NCBI GenBank assembly: GCA_000403315.2
Contig: KE159639.1
Location: 285,826-349,825, forward strand
Source of the DNA: Lachnospiraceae bacterium A2
Lineage (GTDB): Bacteria; Bacillota; Clostridia; Lachnospirales; Lachnospiraceae
Length of the DNA stretch: 64,000 nt
Direction: 5' to 3'
In this document: in pieces, positions 43,214 to 52,108 of the stretch
Position numbering within the stretch: the first letter of the stretch is position 1
How the letters are laid out: every line of letters starts with the position of its first letter
Translations under genes and position numbers: made by a program
Notes under the pieces: generated by a model
The model's input: the letters and a program-made list of their open reading frames with translations, nothing else
Databases searched by the model: none
Told to the model about the DNA's origin: nothing

Positions 43214-44137
43214 TTACAGGCCTAACGCTCCATTGATATCTTTTATCATATCCTCCACAGCCGCCCGGGACGCTTCCCCGAACTGTTCCGGCCCAAATTT
43301 GACATAGGCTTCCTGCTTATATGCTGCAATAATCCCCCTTGAGGAGTTTACAATTGCGCCCAGCCCGTCCTCATTAAAGAAATGCACCAGGTCTGCGCCT
43401 TTTCCGCCCTGTGCGCCGTAACCCGGCACCAGGATATAGTTTTTCGGCATAATTTTCCTTAATACCTTCCCCATTTCCGGGTAGGTAGCCCCTACGACTG
43501 CCCCAATCTGGCTGTAGGATTCCCCCATGCAGCTTTCGCCCCATTTCGCCACCAGTTCCCCTACGTGCTCGTAAAGAGGGCGGCCGTCAGCTATCTGGTC
43601 CTGAAATTCCCCGCTGGAAGGGTTAGAGGTCTTAACCAGGATAAACAGGCCTTTCTTCTCCTCCCGGCAGACGTCGGCAAAAGGCTTTACCCCGTCAGTG
43701 CCCAAATAGGGGTTTACCGTAAGGAAATCTTCATCAAAGGGGCGGAAGGCGCTGCCCCCAACTGTTACAGTGCCAAGATGTCCTGCCGCATATGCCGCGG
43801 AGGTGGAGCCTATGTCCCCCCGCTTGGCATCCCCGATTACCACTAAATCTTTCCCATGGCAGTAATCAACGGTTTTCTTAAAGGCCTCAAGGCCCGGGAT
43901 CCCAAACTGCTCGTACATGGCAATCTGGGGCTTGACTGCCGGGATCAAATCAGCAGTATGGTCCACAATCTCCTTGTTGAACTGCCAGATTGCTTCCGCT
44001 GCCCCTTCAAGGGTTTCCCCATGGGCTTCAAAGGCCTTTTTCTGGATATGCTCTGGGATATAGCTTAACATGGGATCCAAGCCCACTACAATGGGGGCTT
44101 TCGTCTTTTTAATTTTATGGATTAATTTGTCAATCAT
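43214..44137 (-). CDS. pyrF: Orotidine 5'-phosphate decarboxylase, type 2
   Basis: 307 residues, the longer type 2 form. VGLDPMLSYIPEHIQ, VIGDAKRGDIGSTSAAYA (the Asp/Lys/Asp catalytic array) and VPGYGAQGGKG identify it. Removes CO2 from OMP to give UMP. Its start overlaps the pyrC stop by 4 bp. Confidence 0.96.
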   Translation of the reverse strand: MIDKLIHKIKKTKAPIVVGLDPMLSYIPEHIQKKAFEAHGETLEGAAEAIWQFNKEIVDHTADLIPAVKPQIAMYEQFGIPGLEAFKKTVDYCHGKDLVVIGDAKRGDIGSTSAAYAAGHLGTVTVGGSAFRPFDEDFLTVNPYLGTDGVKPFADVCREEKKGLFILVKTSNPSSGEFQDQIADGRPLYEHVGELVAKWGESCMGESYSQIGAVVGATYPEMGKVLRKIMPKNYILVPGYGAQGGKGADLVHFFNEDGLGAIVNSSRGIIAAYKQEAYVKFGPEQFGEASRAAVEDMIKDINGALGL

Positions 44138-45426
44138 AATGTTTCCTCCTTTTGGCGCTCAAATGCAACTTTCCCCCCTACTACGGTAGCCATTACCATC
44201 CCTTTTACCTTCCAGCCTGCAAACGGGGTGTTTTTCCCTCTGGAACAGAACTCTTTCGGATCAATGGTATATTCCTTCCCGGCATCAAAAACAACTAAAT
44301 CCGCTGCCTTCCCTTCTTCCACAGCGCCTTTGTCAAGGCCTAGGATTTTGGCTGGGTTATAGCTCATTTTCTCAGCCATCTGCATGATGGTAATCCACCC
44401 CTTGTCCACCAGTTCAGTCATCGTAAGGGCAGCGGCTGTTTCCAGCCCTACAATCCCAAAGGGGGCTTTCCGGATCCCCACGCCTTTTTCAATTGCGGTA
44501 TGGGGGGCATGGTCTGTGGCAATTACGTCGATGATATCTGCTTTCAGGCCTTCCCGCAGCGCTTCTACGTCTTCCCTGGTGCGCAGGGGCGGGTTCATCT
44601 TATAATTGGCGTCGTTTTCCTTGATATCGCTGCTTGTCAGGATAAAGTGGTGGGGACAGGCTTCTGCCGTAACCCGTATGCCTTCCTGTTTTGCCAAGCC
44701 AATCATTTTTACGCTGTCCTTGGTGGAGCAGTGGCAAAGATGCAATGCAGCGCCGGTTTCTTTTGCCAGCGTAATGTCCCTTGCCACAATTACGTCTTCC
44801 ACCGCATTGCTGATCCCTTTCAGACGCATTTTCTCCGTGCTTTCATCAGCGTTGACTACGCCGCCGTTTACCATATTGATGTCCTCGCAGTGGGCAAGGA
44901 CCGGAATGTCATATTTGACAGCCAGCGTCATGGCTTCCCGGTAAAGCTGGGCGTTCATCACGGATTTCCCGTCCTCGCTGATCGCTGGGATCCCGGCTTC
45001 CACCATCCCCTCTATGTCGGACAGGGTTTCCCCCCGCTGCCCTTTTGTGACTGCCCCTGCCTGCAGTACCTGCGCAAGGCCAATATTTTTCGCTTTGTTG
45101 TGGACATAATTCACCACGTCTGCATTGTCCACCACAGGCTTTGTGTTGGGCATCGCCACCACCGTGGTAAAGCCCCCGCGGACGGCTGCCCGCACCCCTG
45201 TTTCTACCGTTTCTTTATGCTCCATCCCCGGGTCGCGCAAATGCACATGCATATCAATAAACCCCGGCATGACATAGCAGCCCTCTGCATCAATCGTGCG
45301 GTCCGCTTTTATGGCCTGCCCGGGGGCGATTTTCTGAATCAGCCCGTGTTCCACCAGGACATCCGCCTTCATTTCCGTCCTGTCCCCCGGGTTTATCACC
45401 GTTCCATTCTTAATCAAAAGCAACAT
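44134..45426 (-). CDS. pyrC: Dihydroorotase, type I
   Basis: 430 residues. FIDMHVHLRDPGMEHKET (first metal ligands), PVLAHCEDINM, LHLCHCSTKDSV and DVIATDHAPHT carry the zinc-binding His and Asp. Closes carbamoyl-aspartate to dihydroorotate. First gene of pyrC-pyrF-pyrK-pyrD in this window; pyrB and carAB are not present. No PyrR-type attenuator was recognised upstream. Confidence 0.96.
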   Translation of the reverse strand: MLLLIKNGTVINPGDRTEMKADVLVEHGLIQKIAPGQAIKADRTIDAEGCYVMPGFIDMHVHLRDPGMEHKETVETGVRAAVRGGFTTVVAMPNTKPVVDNADVVNYVHNKAKNIGLAQVLQAGAVTKGQRGETLSDIEGMVEAGIPAISEDGKSVMNAQLYREAMTLAVKYDIPVLAHCEDINMVNGGVVNADESTEKMRLKGISNAVEDVIVARDITLAKETGAALHLCHCSTKDSVKMIGLAKQEGIRVTAEACPHHFILTSSDIKENDANYKMNPPLRTREDVEALREGLKADIIDVIATDHAPHTAIEKGVGIRKAPFGIVGLETAAALTMTELVDKGWITIMQMAEKMSYNPAKILGLDKGAVEEGKAADLVVFDAGKEYTIDPKEFCSRGKNTPFAGWKVKGMVMATVVGGKVAFERQKEETL

Positions 45427-45509
45427 ACCTGTACCGAATCCTTTCTGACATTTTTTCTGTAAACCAATCCAGTGAAACTCCTTCTGATACGTTTATTTTA
45501 GCACATAAA

Positions 45510-45532
45510 AAAAGGAGGGGCAACCTCCTTTT
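45510..45532 (-). terminator. Terminator after the DUF1653 gene
   Basis: AAAAGGAGG (45510-45518) and CCTCCTTTT (45524-45532) with a 5-nt loop, followed on the minus strand by T7. Separates the DUF1653 gene from pyrC. Confidence 0.85.
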
Positions 45533-45565
45533 CCTATCTGTTTGGGCTTCTATGCGTTCCCTGCT

Positions 45566-46087
45566 CTACATCCGTTCCACTTCATATTTCTGGAAGGTAC
45601 GCACGCAGTGTTTCAGTTCCTCATAACGCTGGTCCAGCTCCCCTTCTTCAATTACCACATCCAGCACAACCGCCATATTATTTATCATACGGTCTGTAAT
45701 GCAGCTTCGCATTTCCAGCAGAATCCCATATTTTTCCTCCATGGTCCTTGCATCAAAGAACGCCATCATTTTTTCTTCTGGGGTACCGCCCGAAAGGCTG
45801 TTTTTCGGGACGCCCCCTCCCTTGGAATCCGGGGCTGTCCCTGCGCCCTCCTGGGGCTCCGTAAGCTGGAAACGGTATTCCTGTGGGGCATTTGGGTACT
45901 TTTCCACATCTACCGGGCTGACAAACAGCCCAAGGGGCCTTGCATACGTCTGGAACCTGCCGTACAGCGCCTGATAAATTACCAGCGGCTCTTTTGTTTC
46001 AGAATGTTCGGCAACCGTAAGGACCTGGTATAAGTTCTGTTTAAAGTGCCGGTAGATCTCTCCCGGCCTGGGGTTTCCTTGTGGCAT
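45566..46087 (-). CDS. DUF1653 protein
   Basis: 173 residues. The N-terminal 65 residues are a DUF1653 domain (RPGEIYRHFKQNLYQVLTVA, then VIYQALYGRFQTYARPL), a small SH3-like barrel. A Gly/Pro/Ser linker near residue 90 leads to an all-helical C-terminal part (MMAFFDARTMEEKYGILLEM). Function unknown. Confidence 0.85.
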   Translation of the reverse strand: MPQGNPRPGEIYRHFKQNLYQVLTVAEHSETKEPLVIYQALYGRFQTYARPLGLFVSPVDVEKYPNAPQEYRFQLTEPQEGAGTAPDSKGGGVPKNSLSGGTPEEKMMAFFDARTMEEKYGILLEMRSCITDRMINNMAVVLDVVIEEGELDQRYEELKHCVRTFQKYEVERM

Positions 46088-46139
46088 ATTATGTCCTCTT
46101 TTCTATAAAAAAATATATTTTTTACTATTGCGCCATAAC

Positions 46140-46664
46140 TCAGGGCGTGCCTGTAACCTGCAGGGCTCCCCATGCAGAAACCAGGCCTGCCAATATCCCA
46201 AAAAGCACGTCGGTGGGATAATGCACCCCCACATACAGGCGGGACAGGCAGATCAGTATGGCAAGGGCTAACGCCGGAACCCCAAGGTAACGGGGCGTCC
46301 TGCAATACATGGCTGCCGCAGCCGCTATGGAGCTGGTGGAATGGCCGGAGGGGAAGGACCAGTCTGCTGCCGTCACCAGCGCATGGAGTTCTGGAATTAC
46401 GGTGTATGGCCTTGGGCGGCAGACCCAATTTTTCAGGATTACATTAGTCACCAGAAACCCCAGCAGCATGGAAACAGCCATAGCCAGCCCTGCTTTCTGG
46501 TATTTCTTCTGTGCCAGAAGCAAAGCCGCCAGCACAATCCAGACAATGCCCCCATTCCCCAGGCTGGTTAAGGCCAGCACAATTGGGTCCAGCCATTCCA
46601 GGCGCAGGAATTCCTGGATAAACAGAAGAATCCTGCCATCAAGCTCTATGATTGGTTGAAACAT
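46140..46664 (-). CDS. PAP2-family phosphatase
   Basis: 174 residues with about five membrane segments. The three acid-phosphatase motifs are present: KNWVCRPRP, PSGHS and SRLYVGVHYPTD. Likely an undecaprenyl-diphosphate or phosphatidate phosphatase, the first recycling the carrier lipid for wall and glycan synthesis. ATG at 46664 follows AAGGAG; the longer start at 46691 lacks a binding site. Confidence 0.92.
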   Translation of the reverse strand: MFQPIIELDGRILLFIQEFLRLEWLDPIVLALTSLGNGGIVWIVLAALLLAQKKYQKAGLAMAVSMLLGFLVTNVILKNWVCRPRPYTVIPELHALVTAADWSFPSGHSTSSIAAAAAMYCRTPRYLGVPALALAILICLSRLYVGVHYPTDVLFGILAGLVSAWGALQVTGTP

Positions 46665-46749
46665 TTCATTTCTCCTTTTTCTTTTGTACATGATATGATG
46701 GCAAACGCCCTATCTGCACCATGCAAATCCATATTTTCCTGTTTACAGG

Positions 46750-47397
46750 CTAAAGCCGCTTTAAAATCCGGTCAATATCCTCTTTTTGCCCAATTACCAT
46801 CAGATGGTCTTCCTTGCGGAACACATAATCCGCATCCGGCAGCAGGCTGGTATGCCCCTCCTGCTTAATCCCCAAAATATTGGCGTTGTACTTTACACGG
46901 AAATTCATTTGCTTAATGGATTTCCCAACCCACTCGTCCAAAGGCTGGATTTCATAAATGGAATATTCGCCCATTTCCAAATAGTCATACACATGGTTGG
47001 CGCTGACTTTAACGGCAATCCGCTTTGCAATGTCCCGGTCGGGATAAACTACTTCATCCGCGCCGTTCCGCAGCAGGAACTTAGCCTGAATGTCCCTGGT
47101 GGCCTTGCTGATGACATAGGGCGCGCCCAAATCTTTCAGCAGGCTGGTAACCTCCAGGCTGCTCTGGAAATTAGTGCCAATACAGACAAAACAGATATCA
47201 AAATTACGGACGCCAAAACTTTTTAATACTTCTTCCCTTGTACAGTCCCCGATTTTTGCGCTGGTGACAATAGGCAGGATATCCTCCAGCTTTTCTTCCA
47301 CCTGGTCCACTGCCATTACGTCATTCCCGTTTTTTACCAGATTATCGCATAAATGTTTCCCAAACCTTCCAATTCCAATTACCAGAATTGATTTCAT
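46750..47397 (-). CDS. Potassium uptake regulatory subunit, TrkA/KtrA type
   Basis: 215 residues. An RCK-N domain with SILVIGIGRFGKHLCDNLVK (nucleotide-binding Rossmann motif) and an RCK-C domain from about residue 135 identify the gating ring of Ktr-type potassium channels. ATG at 47397 follows AGGAGGGAATGGG. It lies 68 bp after the matching membrane subunit gene. Confidence 0.94.
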   Translation of the reverse strand: MKSILVIGIGRFGKHLCDNLVKNGNDVMAVDQVEEKLEDILPIVTSAKIGDCTREEVLKSFGVRNFDICFVCIGTNFQSSLEVTSLLKDLGAPYVISKATRDIQAKFLLRNGADEVVYPDRDIAKRIAVKVSANHVYDYLEMGEYSIYEIQPLDEWVGKSIKQMNFRVKYNANILGIKQEGHTSLLPDADYVFRKEDHLMVIGQKEDIDRILKRL

Positions 47398-47465
47398 CCC
47401 ATTCCCTCCTAATCCTATTGCCGTACGCACTGCTAATCCTGCTGGAGTCCCTGACGCCGGCTCTT

Positions 47466-48800
47466 TTAGCCAATCGTGATCCGCTCGATGGGCAGGCGCA
47501 CCAAAGAGCCCTGCTTCTTCTCCGTAAATGAAAGGGCAAAGGACATACTCCCAATCCTGCCGCTGTACATCAGTAAAATTAGCAGGTATTTTGACGCCAC
47601 GGTAACGTCCCTTGTAATCCCTGTGGAAATCCCTACCGTCCCAATGGCTGAAAAAATCTCCATCAAAACATCAGACATAGCCATGGATCCTTCCAGCCCA
47701 AACATCAGCAAAGACGAAGCCGAGGCCAGCAGCAGGTTTATGAAAAATACTGTACTTGCCTTTTTGACGGAATCTTCATCCAGCCTTCTGCCAAAAATAT
47801 TCAGCCCTTTCTTATTCCTGAGGTTGGACCAGATATACAAAAGAATCACCATCATTGTGGTAGTCTTAACCCCGCCTGCCGTGGAACCAGGGCTTCCCCC
47901 AATAAACATCAGCAGTATGGTAAGGAGCCTTGTGCCCTCTGAATAAGCCCCAGTATCTATAGTATTAAACCCAGCCGTCCTGGGCGTCACCGCCCCAAAC
48001 AGGGAGCTTAAAACCTGCCCTTTCATATCCATGCCTGCCAGAAGGTTCCCCTGTTCAAACACATAGAATAAAATGCTGCCCCCTACCGTCAAAACCAGCG
48101 TCATAGCCAGCACAATTTTCGTGTGCAGCAGGTACTTTCTTACCCTCCATTTATGGATGGAAATATCATCCCACACAATAAAGCCAATACCGCCTATTAA
48201 AATCAACGCCATAATTACAAGGTTTACCAGTACGTCATCATAATACATGGTAAGGGAACCATAAGGCTCAAACTGCCCCATTAAGTCAAACCCGGCATTG
48301 CAGAAGGCAGAAACAGAATGGAAAATGCCATACCAGATTCCCTTTAACCAGCCAAATTTGGGGATAAACCTTACCATCAGGAGCAAAGCCCCTGTCCCCT
48401 CTATCACTGCGGTGTAGCAGACGATTTTCCTTACCAGGCGCACCGTCCCGCCAATCTGCAGGGTATTGACGCTTTCCTGTATTAAATTCCGCTCCTTTAA
48501 GCCAATCTTCCGTTTCAGGAAAATTGAGAAAAAGATGCCGATCGTAATAAACCCAAGGCCCCCTGCCTGAATCAGCATAAGGATAACTATTTGCCCAAAC
48601 AGCGTCCAGTTAGTGTAAGTGTCCACTACTACCAGCCCCGTCACGCAGGTGCTGCTGGTTGCGGTAAAAAGCGAATTTAAAAACCCTGCGCTCTGCCCGT
48701 CCCGGGATGCGGCAGGCAGCATTAAAAGTATCGTCCCCGCTGCAATAATCAATAAAAATCCTAGGGCTATGGTCTGTACCCTGCTGAACCTCTTTGCCAT
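47466..48800 (-). CDS. Potassium uptake membrane subunit, TrkH/KtrB type
   Basis: 444 residues, about eight to ten membrane segments in four repeats. Selectivity-filter-like loops follow TSSTCVTGLVVVDTYTNW, SVSAFCNAGFDLMGQFEPYG, AVTPRTAGFNTIDTG and SAIGTVGISTGITRDV; each has the conserved glycine. Forms the ion path with the RCK protein made next. Confidence 0.95.
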   Translation of the reverse strand: MAKRFSRVQTIALGFLLIIAAGTILLMLPAASRDGQSAGFLNSLFTATSSTCVTGLVVVDTYTNWTLFGQIVILMLIQAGGLGFITIGIFFSIFLKRKIGLKERNLIQESVNTLQIGGTVRLVRKIVCYTAVIEGTGALLLMVRFIPKFGWLKGIWYGIFHSVSAFCNAGFDLMGQFEPYGSLTMYYDDVLVNLVIMALILIGGIGFIVWDDISIHKWRVRKYLLHTKIVLAMTLVLTVGGSILFYVFEQGNLLAGMDMKGQVLSSLFGAVTPRTAGFNTIDTGAYSEGTRLLTILLMFIGGSPGSTAGGVKTTTMMVILLYIWSNLRNKKGLNIFGRRLDEDSVKKASTVFFINLLLASASSLLMFGLEGSMAMSDVLMEIFSAIGTVGISTGITRDVTVASKYLLILLMYSGRIGSMSFALSFTEKKQGSLVRLPIERITIG

Positions 48801-49142
48801 GGTATCTCCTTCTTTTTGCCTTTCCCAAGGCGCCGCGCCATATGTGCGCCCGCCGTCCTGCTGCCTGATTTGGTGGGGCAGGAGGGCATCCCCTGGGAAA
48901 ATATCTAAAACTCACTGAATATCATTATATACAAAGACAGCAGTGTATACAATGGGCAAAATATTAATTTTCTATAAATATGGCGGCGCTGGGATTCTTA
49001 AGCACTTCCAATCTCCACTATGATAACTGCGGACGGCAGTTCCCGGTATTTTGTGTCTTTCCCAGCTTCAGTATTGGCGTGTCCAGCAGGCTGCAAAACC
49101 GCTGCCTGACTTTGTGGCGGAAACCTTTTGTACTATGAATTG

Positions 49143-49261
49143 TATTACTCCGGCGATTAAATGTCGACGAATTTTACGCAGAATAAATTTCCATCTGCAA
49201 GGCGGAAGAAGGCGGCGTAGCGGGGCTACGTCAACGGATGACAACGCGGCAAATGGAAATT
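49143..49261. repeat. Repeat-rich stretch without genes
   Basis: 48801-49548 holds no credible gene. ATTACTCCGGCGATTAAATG at 49144 repeats one arm of the palindrome at 4606-4632. Next, AATTTCCAT (49186-49194) and ATGGAAATT (49253-49261) enclose GTAGC-GGG-GCTAC (49217-49229), a palindrome unit. The following AAACACT/AGTGTGTTT region (49335-49365) is also symmetric. Confidence 0.45.
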
Positions 49262-49548
49262 CTGATAAGACACTTTTTATAGCATTTAATAATTGTTATA
49301 TCTTATCTCCAAAAAGTCCGCAAACCCTTGAAAACACTAAATTTATAGCAAGTGTGTTTGCCCTTGGACTTTCCCTTGTGTTATATCCTTTTCCCTCGTG
49401 TTACGAACCCTCATAAGGGAAAAAATAAGGGTAAGAAAAACCTGTAACAAATTATAACGTAATATGAACAGGACAGGAAGAATTGATTGGAATGCTTTCG
49501 CAAATTTCTCAATTTCTCAAAAACACAAGAAGAAAGGACGAAAAAGAT

Positions 49549-49788
49549 ATGAGGTTTATTCATGCAACATATAATATGCTCCATAACTGTATTGACGTAA
49601 CCACTTTTGACGGATATGTTTTACGGATAGACTGCGGAAAAGCGGAAAAAGGATTAAAAACAACGCCATGTTCTGAATGTGCCTTAAATGCTTTGGCTAT
49701 AGACAACCCACTTGAATATGCAACACTGTATCTTGATGGTGGTATGCAGACGTGGGTAGATGCGGAAGATTCATTAGAATTGTGGTAG
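49549..49788 (+). CDS. Small protein, DUF6061-like
   Basis: 79 residues: MRFIHATYNMLHNCIDVTTF, then YVLRIDCGKAEKG and NPLEYATLYLDGGMQTWVDA. The last block resembles DUF6061, a small family frequent near mobile elements in Clostridia. Start ATG at 49549 follows AAGGAC. It is one of the few plus-strand genes in the window. Function unknown. Confidence 0.65.
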   Translation: MRFIHATYNMLHNCIDVTTFDGYVLRIDCGKAEKGLKTTPCSECALNALAIDNPLEYATLYLDGGMQTWVDAEDSLELW

Positions 49789-49957
49789 CATATCTTTCTT
49801 TGTACAGTGGACTGGTCAAAATATAAACCAGTTCTCTCTTTATTTGTAAAACTGCCCACACTTGCATCATATATGAACGAAATTTTATAATGATAAATCG
49901 TTAGGAATTGTTTAGAAATAACTTGTTAATTCTGACAGTTTAGCGCCAAACAACATA

Positions 49958-49996
49958 GATACAAAATAGTCTACAACTTGCAGACTATTTTGTATC
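49958..49996. terminator. Perfect hairpin downstream of the flagellin remnant
   Basis: GATACAAAATAGTCT (49958-49972) and AGACTATTTTGTATC (49982-49996), 15-bp perfect arms with a 9-nt loop. About 40 bp past the end of the broken flagellin frame; likely a terminator or the end of an inserted piece. Confidence 0.5.
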
Positions 49997-50038
49997 CATC
50001 ATTTTTGCCACTTCAGACTCAAACGTTGGCTTTGTCAT

Positions 50039-51145
50039 CTAAACTGTGTAAGTAAATTGTCTGAATATTCTCATTGACTGCTTGATTAATATAACTCGAA
50101 TTGCCAGAATCCTGTCAAGGCAAGGGTTTTCGCCTTTACAGGATTTTGACAATTCGATAAAATCAGAATTGCAGTCTGGACAATTTACACAGATCATATG
50201 ACACTCTCGCGCAAGAATATTGTTTTTGCTGTACTCCACCATCTGCTCTGCCATGTCAGTATCGCGGATGCGGGATTCTGCTGCTGTAGTATTTTCAACT
50301 ACGTTATCCAGGTTGGCAATGGTGTGCTCTAAACGGTTCTGCACTGCACCTAATGCGGAACGCTGTGCGGATACTTTGGAGATTGCGTCTGCGATAGCGT
50401 CAATGGCATAAGTTGCTGCAACGCCCCCATCGTTGATATTCCTGCCGTCTGCATCTTTACCAATTACATCTAATCCCTTGATGCCAAGGCTTGCTGCGTC
50501 CATAGCTTCAATTGTTACGCCAATCTTATTTGTCATATCAGCGTCTGCCCCAACATGGAGGTTGAAGGATAGTTCTTCCTGTACCATGGTACTTCCTTTT
50601 GTAATGGTAAAGTTTCCTTTGCCATCACTTGTAACGGATGCTGCTTTGCCCTCGTCTGTACCGATGCTGCTTGCCTTCTGGAGTTCTTCTGCAATTTTTG
50701 TATATGCATCTGCTGCGGAGATGGTTTTCTCTGTGCTTCCGTTTTCTGCAGGGGTTCCAATGTCGCCAATAACTGTATAAGTATTGGTTCCATCATTTAC
50801 AACGTCCCCGTCATGGATCATGGAAAGGAGCGTATCCATATGAACTTTATAAGATTCTGCATCCTCTTCATCGCCATCAGCAATAATCGTCCATGTCTTT
50901 GCATTGGTATCTGTTCCAATTGTTACCGACTTGGTTCCATCTTTTGCAAGGGCTGAAATAGCATCATAAACGTCTTTTGCTGCTTCTGGCTTGGTTACAG
51001 CCGTTTTTGTTACACCATCTTTTGTGTAGCTGTCCCCAGACTTAAGTGTAACTGCTACGCCGCCATTTGCTTTCTTTGCAAGTGTTGAAAGTTTTTTATC
51101 TGCTGCCCCTACTGCTGACTTCATTTTTCCCATATTCAGCAACAA
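50039..51145 (-). pseudogene. Flagellin fragment lacking both conserved ends
   Basis: The frame reads a variable flagellin centre rich in Thr, Asp and Gly, then the C-terminal D1 domain: SAQRSALGAVQNRLEHTIAN, RIRDTDMAEQMVEYSKNNIL. A normal flagellin would end with about 27 more residues of D0 helix; here the sequence changes after NNILA to an unrelated cysteine-rich tail (MICVNCPDCNSDF). The N-terminal D0/D1 part of about 140-170 residues is missing: the frame begins within the csrA 3' end. A filament subunit without these helices cannot polymerise, so this is a remnant or a silent cassette. Confidence 0.8.
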
Positions 51146-51386
51146 CCTGTGTCTTAGCTACAATACCAGCAGCATTAACTGTCCCATCGTCCCTGTAATG
51201 CTTCACTTCATTCCCAGACCCTGCCGCCATCCCATAGCGCCCTAAGGCTTCGCTCCTTACAATGTTGTAGGCTTTCGGCGCATCTACCAGAATCCGAAGG
51301 TTGTTGGAACTGCCCCCGGTGAACACCACCTTAATGTCCTCGCCGATCAGAACGTATTCCCCCGGCTTAACGGATAACTTTAACAT
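51096..51386 (-). CDS. csrA: CsrA, with an altered C-terminus running into flagellin DNA
   Basis: 96 residues. MLKLSVKPGEYVLIGEDIKV and RILVDAPKAYNIVRSEAL form the CsrA fold, an RNA-binding dimer that blocks ribosome sites, classically on flagellin mRNA. ATG at 51386 follows AGGAGG. The end (from about residue 80) reads out of frame into flagellin sequence and stops at 51096, so the native 3' end has been replaced. csrA directly before the flagellin gene is a common clostridial order; a deletion between the two would explain the join. The RNA-binding part is intact. Confidence 0.8.
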   Translation of the reverse strand: MLKLSVKPGEYVLIGEDIKVVFTGGSSNNLRILVDAPKAYNIVRSEALGRYGMAAGSGNEVKHYRDDGTVNAAGIVAKTQVVAEYGKNEVSSRGSR

Positions 51387-51492
51387 TGCAAACCTCCTGT
51401 TCTTTTCCCGGAATCCCCGTTATATTGGTTTTGGAAATGCAACTCTTTATTTACATCAGTTGCATTTCCATATATGGGACATTGCCCTATAT

Positions 51493-51550
51493 GATTAGGG
51501 TGTCAAAAGCACCTTTGGTGCTACGCTCATACCCTTTTGACACCCTAATC
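51493..51550. mobile_element. Miniature palindromic element, copy 4
   Basis: 58 bp from GATTAGGGTGTCAAAAG to CTTTTGACACCCTAATC. CCTATAT (51486-51492) is repeated at 51551-51557; counting shared bases the repeat is CCCTATATG. It sits upstream of csrA. No gene lies in 51387-52108. Confidence 0.8.
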
Positions 51551-51970
51551 CCTATATGTAAAAAAAACGGTTTGCAACAATGCCAGGACATATCTGGCTA
51601 ATATTTAAAAATACTGGATTATGTGGAAATTCCACGCAGAGCAGGTCTAAGCCTGCAAGAAATAAAAAAAGAAACATGGTATGCTGGTATGTTTACGTTC
51701 AAGTAAATAGACTTGCCAAAAATTTTTATATTTTTTTGCATTTCTCTGTTAAGTATTTTATGTTCCGTTCGATATATATAGTGTAAGAAAAATGCAACAT
51801 TTTTAAATAAAATGTTGCATTTTTCTTATTTCTGTTATTACATTTATCACTATATCCATATTTTGATAAATCGTCCTGAATTTACTTGATATTTCCTATA
51901 ATATCAAATATCCTTTACAGGCAGCGCAGCAAGAAGCGGAACAAATAACTTCTGGAAAAATGCACAAAAA

Positions 51971-52058
51971 GGCTGCTGCAAAACAAGGATTTCCCACAAC
52001 ATACCATTTAAATTTTACCATATGGTATGTGATAGGATCCCTTTGTTTTGCAGCAGCC
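51971..52058 (-). terminator. Terminator of the chemotaxis operon with nested palindrome
   Basis: GGCTGCTGCAAAACAAGGAT (51971-51990) pairs with a region at 52037-52058 (with a short bulge). On the minus strand it is followed by TTTTTG, 50 bp past the MCP stop. Its loop contains ACATACCAT/ATGGTATGT. The GGCTGCTGCAAAA arm also forms the hairpin at 759-795. Confidence 0.7.
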
Positions 52059-52108
52059 CCTTGGCTTTACCAAAACATATTCAGTCTGCGCCTTATTCAG
52101 TTACACGA

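Noticed and set aside
49051-49416. A 121-residue plus-strand protein
   Set aside because: It spans repeat units, has no ribosome binding site and no recognisable domain.
49320-49420. Integration (att) site of a conjugative element
   Set aside because: The region is symmetric and lies near a DUF6061-like gene, but no integrase gene and no duplicated core was found in the window.
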